Assembly (NCBI GenBank): GCA_900167895.1
Contig: FUZR01000001.1
Span: forward strand, 1-64,000
Length of the DNA: 64,000 nt
Direction of reading: 5' to 3'
From: Bacteroidales bacterium WCE2004
GTDB lineage: Bacteria > Bacteroidota > Bacteroidia > Bacteroidales > UBA932
Below are positions 56,820 to 64,000 of this stretch, in pieces. Under the pieces are notes generated by a model. It was not told the DNA's origin and did not search any database. It was given only the letters and a program-made list of their open reading frames with translations. Every line of letters starts with the position of its first letter. The stretch's first letter is position 1. Made by a program: the position numbers and the translations under genes.

Positions 56820-58130
56820 TCAATAGAGTTTGCGTTTGTCGATCACGTGGGTGCTCTTGCCCTGGCTGCGCTCGATGGTGCCCGGCGCCTTGATCTGGAC
56901 CTTGGCGTTGATGCTCAGCACGCTGCGGAGCTTGTCGGCGAAGCGCTTCTCCAGCTCGGAGATGGCGGCCGGCGTGTCGAGCGTGGCGTTGAAGTAGTCG
57001 GGCCGGAGCTCGACCTGCACCATCAGGGTGTCGAGGTTGTTGACGCGGTCCACGATGAGCATATAGAGCGGAGCGAACTCCTCCATCGTCAGCACCACGC
57101 TCTCCACCTGGGACGGGAAGACGTTGATGCCGCGGATAATGAGCATGTCGTCCGTGCGGCCCTGGATGGCGGACATCCGCACGTTGGTGCGCCCGCAGGG
57201 GCAGTCGCCCGGCAGCAGCGAACAGAGGTCGCGCGTGCGGTAGCGCAGCACGGGCATGCCCTCCTTGGTGAGGGTCGTGAAGACCAGCTCGCCCGTCTGC
57301 CCGAGGGGCAGCGGTTCGAGCGTGACCGGGTCGATGATCTCCGGGAAGAAATGGTCCTCGTTGATGTGGGAGCCGTTCTGCTCGTCACATTCGTAGCTGA
57401 CGCTCGGGCCCATGATCTCGCTCAGGCCGTAGATATTGAATCCCTTCAGGCCCAGGCGGTTCTGGATCTCCGTGCGCATGTTTTCGGTCCACGGCTCGGC
57501 ACCGAAAGCGCCGATGCGGAGCTTGATTTGGTCTTTGGTGATCCCCAGCTTGTCCATCGTCTCGGCCAGGTACAGCGCGTACGAGGGCGTGCAGGCGATG
57601 CCCGAGATGCCCAGGTCGCGGATCAGGCGGGCGTGCTTCTCGGTGTTGCCGGTCGAGGCGGGCACGACGGAAGCGCCAACGGTCTCCACGCCGTTGTGCG
57701 CGCCGAGGCCGCCCGTAAAGAGTCCGTAGCCGTAGGACACGGAGAAGATGTCGTCGCGCGTGACGCCGAACGAAGTCAGGCTGCGCGCCATGCACTCGCT
57801 CCAGATGCTGATGTCCTTGCGGGTGTAGCCGACGATGGTCGGGTTGCCCGTGGTGCCGGAAGAGGCGTGGATGCGGATGATTTCGCTCTGCGGGGCGGCC
57901 TGGAGGCCGAAGGGATAGTTGTCCCGCAGGTCCTTCTTGGTCGTGAACGGCAGCTTGGTGATGTCGTCGATCGTCCGGATGTCGTCCGGCGAGAGGTCCA
58001 TCTCCTGCAGTTTGTTGCGATAGAAGGGCACGTTGTGATAGACGTACTCGACGATCTTGTGCAGGCGCTTGCCCTGCAGCTCGCGCATCTGCTCGCGGCT
58101 CATGCACTCTTTGGTGGGATTCCAGATCAT
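56820..58130 (-). CDS. paaK: Phenylacetate-CoA ligase
   Basis: A 436-residue adenylate-forming enzyme: phosphate-binding loop ASSGTTGNPTIVGYTRKD, SYGYGLFTGGLGAHNGVETVGASVVP, GIACTPSYALYLAE, LRIGAFGAEPWTENMR, YGLSEIMGPSVSYEC, YRTRDLCSLLPGDC and C-terminal GRTDDMLIIRGINVFPSQVES with the lysine-rich KSTHVIDKRKLY. It activates phenylacetate (or arylacetates) with CoA and ATP. It is the third gene of the iorA-iorB-paaK-ACT operon, so its substrate is likely the arylacetate formed from aryl pyruvate by IorAB. Confidence 0.95.
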   Translation of the reverse strand: MIWNPTKECMSREQMRELQGKRLHKIVEYVYHNVPFYRNKLQEMDLSPDDIRTIDDITKLPFTTKKDLRDNYPFGLQAAPQSEIIRIHASSGTTGNPTIVGYTRKDISIWSECMARSLTSFGVTRDDIFSVSYGYGLFTGGLGAHNGVETVGASVVPASTGNTEKHARLIRDLGISGIACTPSYALYLAETMDKLGITKDQIKLRIGAFGAEPWTENMRTEIQNRLGLKGFNIYGLSEIMGPSVSYECDEQNGSHINEDHFFPEIIDPVTLEPLPLGQTGELVFTTLTKEGMPVLRYRTRDLCSLLPGDCPCGRTNVRMSAIQGRTDDMLIIRGINVFPSQVESVVLTMEEFAPLYMLIVDRVNNLDTLMVQVELRPDYFNATLDTPAAISELEKRFADKLRSVLSINAKVQIKAPGTIERSQGKSTHVIDKRKLY

Positions 58131-58136
58131 ATTACA

Positions 58137-58730
58137 CTACTTGCTAACGGATTTCTGACTGTGGTCCAGGCCCAGGTCGAACGCCTGGAGGTTCGCCGCC
58201 ACGACGGCTTCGCCCTTGGCGGCGAACACGCGCGCGATGGCCGCGCGCAGCTGCTCCGCATCGAGCAGGCCGAGGAACGGCGCCGCCATCCCGAGCAGGA
58301 TCATATTGGCGCTCTTGGGCAGTTGCTGCTCGCGGGCGAGCGCGTCGATGTCCAGCCGCACCACGTGCGGGAGCGCGTCCAGTTCGGCCAGCAGGGCCGA
58401 TTCTTCGGGATAATTGGGGATGTTGACGAACGGATGCGAGGCCGAGACGACGACCCCGTCGGGGGCCAGGTACGGCAGGTAACGGAGCGCCTCCATCGGC
58501 TCCATCGAGATGATGAGGTCGGCCTGTCCGAGCGGGATCAGGTCGCTGCAGATGGCGTCCGTGGCCAGGCGAAGGTCGCTCTGGACGTCGCCGCCACGCT
58601 GGCTCATGCCGTGCACCTCGGCCTGCTTGAGCTGCAGGCCCGCCGCCGTGGCGGCCTCTCCGATCACGGTCGCGATGGTGAGGATTCCCTGTCCTCCCAC
58701 GCCGGAGAGTTTGATATCGCGCTTGTTCAT
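58137..58730 (-). CDS. iorB: Indolepyruvate oxidoreductase subunit beta
   Basis: A 197-residue subunit: MNKRDIKLSGVGGQGILTIATVIGEAA (gamma-type 2-oxoacid oxidoreductase domain), EVHGMSQRGGDVQSDLRL, and AAPFLGLLDAEQLRAAIARVF. Start 58730 overlaps the iorA stop by 4 bases (ATGA). With IorA it decarboxylates aryl pyruvates, such as indolepyruvate or phenylpyruvate, to aryl-acetyl-CoA with ferredoxin reduction. The following gene, paaK, fits reversible use of the arylacetate/CoA pair. Confidence 0.94.
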   Translation of the reverse strand: MNKRDIKLSGVGGQGILTIATVIGEAATAAGLQLKQAEVHGMSQRGGDVQSDLRLATDAICSDLIPLGQADLIISMEPMEALRYLPYLAPDGVVVSASHPFVNIPNYPEESALLAELDALPHVVRLDIDALAREQQLPKSANMILLGMAAPFLGLLDAEQLRAAIARVFAAKGEAVVAANLQAFDLGLDHSQKSVSK

Positions 58731-60346
58731 GCTTCTTTCGCTTTTTTCTGACGGAGCTTGCGGCCCAGGGTCTGCATGCACTCGCGCTGCGGGATGATGA
58801 CGGACACGCCGCGGTATTCGATCTCCTCGCGGATGATGCGGGTGATCTCGTCCATGTTCTTGGGCAGGGGCACGACCACGTGCAGGTGTTCGCGCTCCAC
58901 GCCGAGGGCCAGGCAGATGGCTTCGTATTTGTGCGTGCCGGCCGAATCCTGGCCGCCGGTCATCGCCGTGGTGAGGTTGTCGCTGATGATGACCGTGATG
59001 GCGGAGCCGTCGTTGACGGCGTCCAGCAGGCCGGTCATGCCGGAGTGCGTGAAGGTGGAGTCGCCGATCACGGCGATGGCCGGGTGCACGCCGGCGTCCG
59101 CGGCGCCTTTGGCCATCGTGATGGAGGCGCCCATGTCCACGCAGGTGTCGATGGCGCGGAACGGCGGCAGCGCGCCGAGCGTGTAGCAGCCGATGTCGCC
59201 GAAAATGCGGGCGTCAGGGTACTCGGCGGCCACTTTGTTGAGCGCCGCATAGACGTCGCGATGCCCGCAGCCCTGGCAGAGCTGGGGCGGGCGCGGGGCG
59301 AGGTTGTGCGCATTCGCGAAAGCGGGACCGCCCGGCTGGCCGAGGGCCCGGGCCACGCAGTCCGGCGTGAGCTCGCCCGTACGGGGCAGCTCGCCGGTCA
59401 GGCGGCCCAGGACAGGATATTCCTGTCCGAAGATGCCGCGGACCTGCTCCTCCACGAAGGGCTGGCCGTCCTCGACGACCAGGATGCGGCCGCATTGCGC
59501 GGCCAGCTTCCGGACCTGACGGACGGGCAGCGGATATTGCGAGACCTTGAGGACCGGGATGCCGGCGGGCGCCGACTCCCGGACATAGTTGTATGCGATA
59601 CCCGCGGCAATGACGCCCAGGGGCGTCCCTTCCACATACCCGACCTGGCCGGGCAGTTCCAGGCTGTTGCGGGCGGAGCGCTCGGCGCTCGCCGCGATCT
59701 CCGCCTGCTTCTCCACGAGCGAGGCATACTGGCGGCGTGCATTGCCGGGCAGGAGCACCCAGCGGGTGCGCTCGTCGTCCGGCGAGAGCGCGTTCTGCGC
59801 CTGCGCCTCCCCCACTGCAACGGCGGCGCGGGAGTGCGCCAGGCGCGTGACCAGGCGCATCAGCACCGGGAGGCGGAGCGACTCGGAGAGCGCGAACGCC
59901 TCGGCGACCATCTCGTAGGCCTCCTGCTGATTGGAGGGCTCGAAGACGGGCACCATCGCGAATTTGCCGTAGAAACGGGAATCCTGCTCGTTCTGCGAAG
60001 AGTGCATCGAGGGGTCGTCGGCCGCCAGCACCACCAGGCCGCCTTTCACGCCCGTGACGGCGGCGTTGACGAAGGCGTCGGCGCAAACGTTCATCCCCAC
60101 GTGCTTCATGCACACCAGCGCCCGCTTGCCGGCATAGGACATACCCAGCGCGGCCTCCATCGCGGTCTTCTCGTTGGTGCACCAACGGCTCCGCACCCCG
60201 CGCTCACGCGCGAGCGGGCTCTTCTGGATGTATTCTGTGATTTCGGTCGATGGCGTGCCGGGATAGGCGTAGACACCGGACAGACCGGCGTGCAAAGCAC
60301 CCAAGGCAACGGCCTCATCGCCCAGAAGCAATCTTTTTTCAGACAT
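58727..60346 (-). CDS. iorA: Indolepyruvate ferredoxin oxidoreductase subunit alpha
   Basis: A 539-residue thiamine-diphosphate enzyme: GVYAYPGTPSTEITEYIQ (alpha domain), YAGKRALVCMKHVGMNVCADAFVNAAVTGVKGGLVVLAADDP, QLCQGCGHRDVYAALN and the TPP/Mg motif GDIGCYTLGALPPFRAIDTCVDMGASITMAKGAADAG. The C-terminus stops at IIPQRECMQTLGRKLRQKKAKEA, just where archaeal IorA continues into a ferredoxin-like domain with CxxCxxC clusters. This version therefore lacks the Fe-S tail, so electrons must leave by another route. ATG 60346 is used. Confidence 0.93.
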   Translation of the reverse strand: MSEKRLLLGDEAVALGALHAGLSGVYAYPGTPSTEITEYIQKSPLARERGVRSRWCTNEKTAMEAALGMSYAGKRALVCMKHVGMNVCADAFVNAAVTGVKGGLVVLAADDPSMHSSQNEQDSRFYGKFAMVPVFEPSNQQEAYEMVAEAFALSESLRLPVLMRLVTRLAHSRAAVAVGEAQAQNALSPDDERTRWVLLPGNARRQYASLVEKQAEIAASAERSARNSLELPGQVGYVEGTPLGVIAAGIAYNYVRESAPAGIPVLKVSQYPLPVRQVRKLAAQCGRILVVEDGQPFVEEQVRGIFGQEYPVLGRLTGELPRTGELTPDCVARALGQPGGPAFANAHNLAPRPPQLCQGCGHRDVYAALNKVAAEYPDARIFGDIGCYTLGALPPFRAIDTCVDMGASITMAKGAADAGVHPAIAVIGDSTFTHSGMTGLLDAVNDGSAITVIISDNLTTAMTGGQDSAGTHKYEAICLALGVEREHLHVVVPLPKNMDEITRIIREEIEYRGVSVIIPQRECMQTLGRKLRQKKAKEA

Positions 60347-60415
60347 AATACGCTTAACTAACCGGAACAAATATAAGTTATTCCGGTCAAGAAAGCAAGA
60401 GTCCCGGAGGCTTTG

Positions 60416-61642
60416 TTACTCTTTCTTCAGACGGCCCAGGGCGTGCTCGAGGCTCTCGGTCGGCTCGATGATGTTGTAGTCCTTCCAGAAATCCGGATCC
60501 AGATAGGCCTGGGTCTTGTCCGCCAGGGTCTCGGTGCTGCGGAAGGCCTCCTTGCGCTCGATCGGCACGGCCTCAGCGCCGCTCAGGCGGTTGGTCACGA
60601 CCATCTCCGCGATCGCGGTGAACTCCGTGCTGAAGAGGCGCCTGCGGGCGTCGCAGTTGAAGCGGAACACGGTGCGGGCGTAGCTCAGGCGGATCTTGCC
60701 GTCCTCGCGCTTGTAGTTGAGCAGCAGCGACATCTCCTTCGGCTTGAAGCGGATGTCCATGGGTTTGCTGACCAACATCGCGCGTGTGGCCTTGGCGGCG
60801 TCGGAGACGTCCAGGCTCAGCTCGATGCGGGAAAACGCCAGCGTCTCCTGGTCGATGTAGACGGTGCCGTAGTGCAGGGCGAACTCCGCCTCCACCTTCG
60901 GCTCCAGGCGGATGACGAACTGCCGGCGGCCGTCCAGCATCACGGGAGACAGCAGCTCCAGGCTGTACATCTCAAGATATTCCGGGTCGAGAACCATGTC
61001 GCGCGTCTTGACCAGGTCGAGGTCGACGGCCTGCACGGGGCCGCCGAGGACCTTGACCGCGAGGGTGTCGGACAGGCGCGGACTGCGCAGCAGGCGGCTC
61101 TTGACCACCGACGCCCGGTCGCGGGAAAGGAACTGGCGGAACGAGGACTTGAACATCTTCGTCACGGCTTCGGAGACATAGATGAAGCGGGAGCGCTTCT
61201 GGACCGTCTCCCGGTAGAAGCAGTCGAAGAGTTCCTGCTGGTCCGGACAGTTGTCGGGAATCTTGTAGATGGCGTCCATCATCAGGGTCAGCGGATCTCC
61301 CGTCATGACATAGGCCGGATCGAGGGTATATTCGCCGCGGTTCATGCGGACACGCATCGTCTGGCTGCGGTCCGCAGGGACCGTAACCGGCGCGTAGCCC
61401 AGCAGCGAGAAAGCGACGAAACGGGGTTCGACGTCGGATTTGATGACGAACACGCCGTCCTGGTTGGTGACGGTCGCGAAGTTGGTGCCGGGAAGCGACA
61501 CCGACACATAGGCAAGCGGCTTGCCGCCCGAGGCATCCTCCACGACACCCCGGACGGAGTAGCGCAGGGAATCTGTCTGCCCGAAGGCCACGGGGCCGGC
61601 GAGCAGGCACATAAAGGTCAACAGGCGAAAGAAAGTCTTCAT
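60416..61642 (-). CDS. Exported carboxypeptidase-regulatory-like domain protein
   Basis: A 408-residue protein: signal MKTFFRLLTFMCLLAGPVAFGQ, then a carboxypeptidase-like regulatory domain (YSVRGVVEDASGGKPLAYVSVSLPGTNFATVTNQDGVFVIKS). The C-terminal beta-rich region (about 100-405) has DPEYLEMYSLELLSPVMLDGRRQFVIRLEPKVEAEFALHYGTVYIDQETLAFSRIELSLDVSD. The arrangement resembles uncharacterised Bacteroidales proteins of the outer-membrane-associated type. No TonB barrel. Function unknown. Convergent with nothing; dcuB lies just upstream on the same strand (43-base gap). Confidence 0.7.
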   Translation of the reverse strand: MKTFFRLLTFMCLLAGPVAFGQTDSLRYSVRGVVEDASGGKPLAYVSVSLPGTNFATVTNQDGVFVIKSDVEPRFVAFSLLGYAPVTVPADRSQTMRVRMNRGEYTLDPAYVMTGDPLTLMMDAIYKIPDNCPDQQELFDCFYRETVQKRSRFIYVSEAVTKMFKSSFRQFLSRDRASVVKSRLLRSPRLSDTLAVKVLGGPVQAVDLDLVKTRDMVLDPEYLEMYSLELLSPVMLDGRRQFVIRLEPKVEAEFALHYGTVYIDQETLAFSRIELSLDVSDAAKATRAMLVSKPMDIRFKPKEMSLLLNYKREDGKIRLSYARTVFRFNCDARRRLFSTEFTAIAEMVVTNRLSGAEAVPIERKEAFRSTETLADKTQAYLDPDFWKDYNIIEPTESLEHALGRLKKE

Positions 61643-61685
61643 AAACGGTATGTGGTTTATTCTCCGAAAGATACTAAAAAATAAA

Positions 61686-63071
61686 CTATTGCACGAATCC
61701 GAGGAAATATCCCCGGAACAAGACGTTCGTCACCAGGTATCCCACGACCGTGGACACGAACACGCAGATCAGGCCCGGCATCATGAAGCTGTGGTTGAGC
61801 AGATACTTGCCGATCCGCGTCGTGCCCGAGCGGTCGAAGTTGACCGTGGCGATGTCGGAAGGATAGTTGGGGATGAAGAAATAGCCATACACGCTCGGCA
61901 GCACGCCCAGCAGCACGGGGCCGGCGATGCCGAGCTCGTAGGCCAGCGGGAGCATCGCCACGACCACCGCCCCCTGCGAATTGATCAGCACGGAGACGAG
62001 GAAGAAGATGAACGCGATGGACCAGGGATAGTTGGTCACGACGTCCGCGAGCATCACCTTCATCTGCTCCAGGTAGTTGCCGAAATAGGTGTCGGCCAGC
62101 CAGGCGATGCCGTAGATGGCCACCACGGCCACCATGCCGGACTGCCACACGGCGCCGCCGACGGCCTTCTTGGGCTGCGCCTTGCAGAACATGATGTTGC
62201 AGGCGGCGGCCGTCAGCATGATGATCTGGATGATGATGTTCATCTTGGGGATGTCCAGGGCGACGGCGAGCGTGACGCGCTCCCCGCCCCGGGTCACGTG
62301 GATCATCTGGCAGAAGGCGAAGAGCACGATGACCAGCAGCGCGCCCAGGAAGATGAACACGGAAGCCTTGGCCTCGCGGCTGATCTTCTTGTCCAGGGTC
62401 GTGGCGCTGTTGCCATACATATACTTGTAGGTCTCGGGATCCTCCTTGCGCTTGAGGAAATCCGGATCCTTGTCCAGGTCCTTGCCGCGCTTGTAGGATG
62501 CCAGCGCGGCGCACATCAGGCCGCACAGGCAGGCCGGGATCGTGACCATCAGCACCTGCGGGATGGCGACCATGAAGCCGTTGGCGTTGGAGATCGTCAC
62601 GAAGGCGACCACGGCGGCGGCGATCGGCGAGCAGGTGATGCCCACCTGCGAAGCCACGGAGGCGACGCCGCAGGGCCGCTCGGGCCGGATGCCCTTCTTG
62701 AGGGCGATGTCGCAGATGATCGGCATGATCGTATAGACGACATGCCCCGTGCCCACGAGGACGGTCAGGAAGAAGGTCACCAGCGGGCCCAGGAACGTGA
62801 TATGGTCCGGATGCTTGCGGAGCACCCGTTCGGCCACCTGGATCATCCAGTCCATACCGCCCGAGGCCTGGAGCGTGCCCGCGCAGGTCACGGCGGCGAT
62901 GATGATGTAGATGACGTCGGTGGGCGGCGTGCCCGGCTTGAGGCCGAAACCGAAGACGAGGATGGCGAGACCGATGCCCGAAATGGCACCGAGCGCGAGG
63001 CTGCCGTACCGGGAGCCCACATACAGGGCCGCCAGGACGATCAGCAGTTCGATGATCATGACGAGTGACAT
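61686..63071 (-). CDS. dcuB: Anaerobic C4-dicarboxylate transporter (DcuA/DcuB family)
   Basis: A 461-residue inner-membrane antiporter with about twelve helices: GLKPGTPPTDVIYIIIAAVTCAGTLQASGGMDWMIQVAERVLRK, GPLVTFFLTVLVGTGHVVYTIMPIICDIALKKGIRPERP, SQVGITCSPIAAAVVAFV and LLNHSFMMPGLICVFVSTVVGYL. The family exchanges fumarate or aspartate for succinate during anaerobic respiration. The DcuA/DcuB distinction is not certain. ATG 63071 is used. It diverges from an EamA-type transporter gene across an 86-base gap. Confidence 0.93.
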   Translation of the reverse strand: MSLVMIIELLIVLAALYVGSRYGSLALGAISGIGLAILVFGFGLKPGTPPTDVIYIIIAAVTCAGTLQASGGMDWMIQVAERVLRKHPDHITFLGPLVTFFLTVLVGTGHVVYTIMPIICDIALKKGIRPERPCGVASVASQVGITCSPIAAAVVAFVTISNANGFMVAIPQVLMVTIPACLCGLMCAALASYKRGKDLDKDPDFLKRKEDPETYKYMYGNSATTLDKKISREAKASVFIFLGALLVIVLFAFCQMIHVTRGGERVTLAVALDIPKMNIIIQIIMLTAAACNIMFCKAQPKKAVGGAVWQSGMVAVVAIYGIAWLADTYFGNYLEQMKVMLADVVTNYPWSIAFIFFLVSVLINSQGAVVVAMLPLAYELGIAGPVLLGVLPSVYGYFFIPNYPSDIATVNFDRSGTTRIGKYLLNHSFMMPGLICVFVSTVVGYLVTNVLFRGYFLGFVQ

Positions 63072-63157
63072 GGATGCAGATCAGTTATGTTTTAGTGTGT
63101 CAATGACAAATATATCAAAAAAATCGTATTTTTGCGCACCCGTTAGTTCAGGAGTGC

Positions 63158-64000
63158 ATGCAATACCTCGGAGAGATTATTTCACTGATCGTGGCCGTAT
63201 TGTGGACGGCCACCGCCCTTTTCGCCGACCAGGCGAGCCGCCGCATCGGTGCGATGAGCACCAATTTCTTCCGGATGGCCCTTTCGGCCGTCCTGCTCGC
63301 CGGGCTTCTCTATGTCGCCGTCGGGCGGCCGTATCCGGCTTTCGCCGACGGCCGGACCTGGCTCTGGATGGGCCTCTCGGCGCTGGTGGGCTACGTTTTC
63401 GGCGATTTCTGCCTGTTCAATTCCTATGTCGTGATCGGCGCCCGCTTCGGGCAGCTCTTCATGACGCTCGCGCCGCCCTTCGCCGCCATCGCGGGTTGGG
63501 CGCTGCTCGGCGAGACGCTCTCCTGGAAGTCCTGGCTGGCGATGGCCGTCACGCTGACCGGCATCGCCATCTCCATCCTGAACCGCTCGCGCGACGGGCA
63601 TAAGCTCTCCCTGAAGCTGCCGCTCAAGGGCGTGCTGCTCGGCATCGGCGCCGGGCTCGGACAGGGCGTGGGCCTCGTGCTCAGCAAGATCGGCATGCAG
63701 CACTACGAGGCGGCGCTCCCCGCCGACGCGCCGGCCGCCTTCGACTGGGCGATGCCGTTCGCGTCCACGATGATCCGCTCGCTGACCGGCATGGCCGGAT
63801 TCTTCGTCCTGATGGCCGTCAGCGGCACCCTGCCGAAGCTGCGCGAAGCCGTACGCAACCGCACGGGCATGAAGTTCACCGCCCTGACGACGCTCTTCGG
63901 GCCGTTTGTCGGCGTGTCGCTGTCGCTGATGGCGGTGCAATACGCCCGCGCGGGCATCGCCTCCACGCTGATGGCGCTCACGCCCGTGCTCATCCTCCTT
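63158..64000 (+). CDS. EamA/DMT family transporter, truncated by the window end
   Basis: From ATG 63158 the frame is open to the last base (281 codons) without a stop, so the end lies outside. MQYLGEIISLIVAVLWTATALFADQASRRIGAMSTNFFRM is the start of an EamA helix bundle; further helices include VLLAGLLYVAV, LWMGLSALVGYVFGDFCLFNSYVVIG, PPFAAIAGWALLGETLSW and GVLLGIGAGLGQGVGLVLSK. A TATTTTTGC -7 box lies about 20 bases upstream. The family exports or imports small metabolites; the substrate is unknown. Confidence 0.85.
   Translation, partial: MQYLGEIISLIVAVLWTATALFADQASRRIGAMSTNFFRMALSAVLLAGLLYVAVGRPYPAFADGRTWLWMGLSALVGYVFGDFCLFNSYVVIGARFGQLFMTLAPPFAAIAGWALLGETLSWKSWLAMAVTLTGIAISILNRSRDGHKLSLKLPLKGVLLGIGAGLGQGVGLVLSKIGMQHYEAALPADAPAAFDWAMPFASTMIRSLTGMAGFFVLMAVSGTLPKLREAVRNRTGMKFTALTTLFGPFVGVSLSLMAVQYARAGIASTLMALTPVLILL

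Noticed and set aside
56847..58751. A 634-codon open frame antisense to paaK and iorB
   Set aside because: It runs across two genes with clear enzyme motifs on the other strand and has no recognisable domain or start signal.
1..64000. tRNA or rRNA genes
   Set aside because: I looked for T-loop and acceptor patterns in the intergenic regions and saw no convincing cloverleaf; a covariance-model search would be needed to exclude one.

Overview
This window looks like a gut-type, strictly anaerobic member of the Bacteroidales with a high-GC chromosome. The evidence is the fimbrillin-family lipoproteins, two TonB-linked outer-membrane barrels, GH43 and GH5 glycosidases, -7 boxes of the TAnnTTTG type close to many start codons, many short lipoprotein signal peptides, and anaerobic functions (IorAB, a Dcu dicarboxylate carrier, radical SAM). 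I saw no tRNA, rRNA, CRISPR array or phage. Genus cannot be settled from the sequence alone.

Layout. 1-1444 is an IS3/IS150-type insertion sequence whose left end coincides with the window edge. 1.5-4.8 kb holds a Fe-S scaffold/GGGtGRT pair divergent from mnmE. 4.9-8.2 kb is a small AT-richer accessory patch: HxlR regulator, cupin and radical SAM genes around a symmetric promoter, then a lipoprotein gene and a nonsense-broken membrane gene. 8.2-24.4 kb mixes alpha/beta hydrolases, serine hydrolases, greA, a large membrane-anchored SF2 helicase, a double methyltransferase, a metal permease, ogt and an Lrp/MetE-like divergent pair. It also carries two gene scars: a greA fragment and a response-regulator tail.

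24.4-31.6 kb is one minus-strand fimbrillin operon headed by an FKBP isomerase gene. It shows an ancient two-gene duplication, with one copy reduced to a C-terminal remnant. 31.8-44 kb has transport, hydrolase and glycosidase genes and two more copies of the serine-hydrolase lipoprotein family. 44-47 kb is a compact ECF sigma factor / trans-envelope anti-sigma / serpin operon. 49-52.4 kb is a likely metal-acquisition operon with a His/Cys-rich exported protein, a TonB receptor and two DUF4625 lipoproteins. After a repeat-rich non-coding stretch (53.8-54.4 kb) come TSCPD, YbaK and dinB genes, then the convergent iorA-iorB-paaK-ACT operon for aryl-pyruvate/aryl-acetate metabolism, a dicarboxylate antiporter and a truncated EamA transporter.

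The most interesting points are the sigma/anti-sigma/serpin operon, the solitary helicase with a membrane hairpin, the His-rich metal locus, the decayed fimbrillin duplication, the repeated promoter block found upstream of otherwise unrelated genes, and the duplicated peptide insert in MnmE. All functional calls come from reading motifs; no database search was run.
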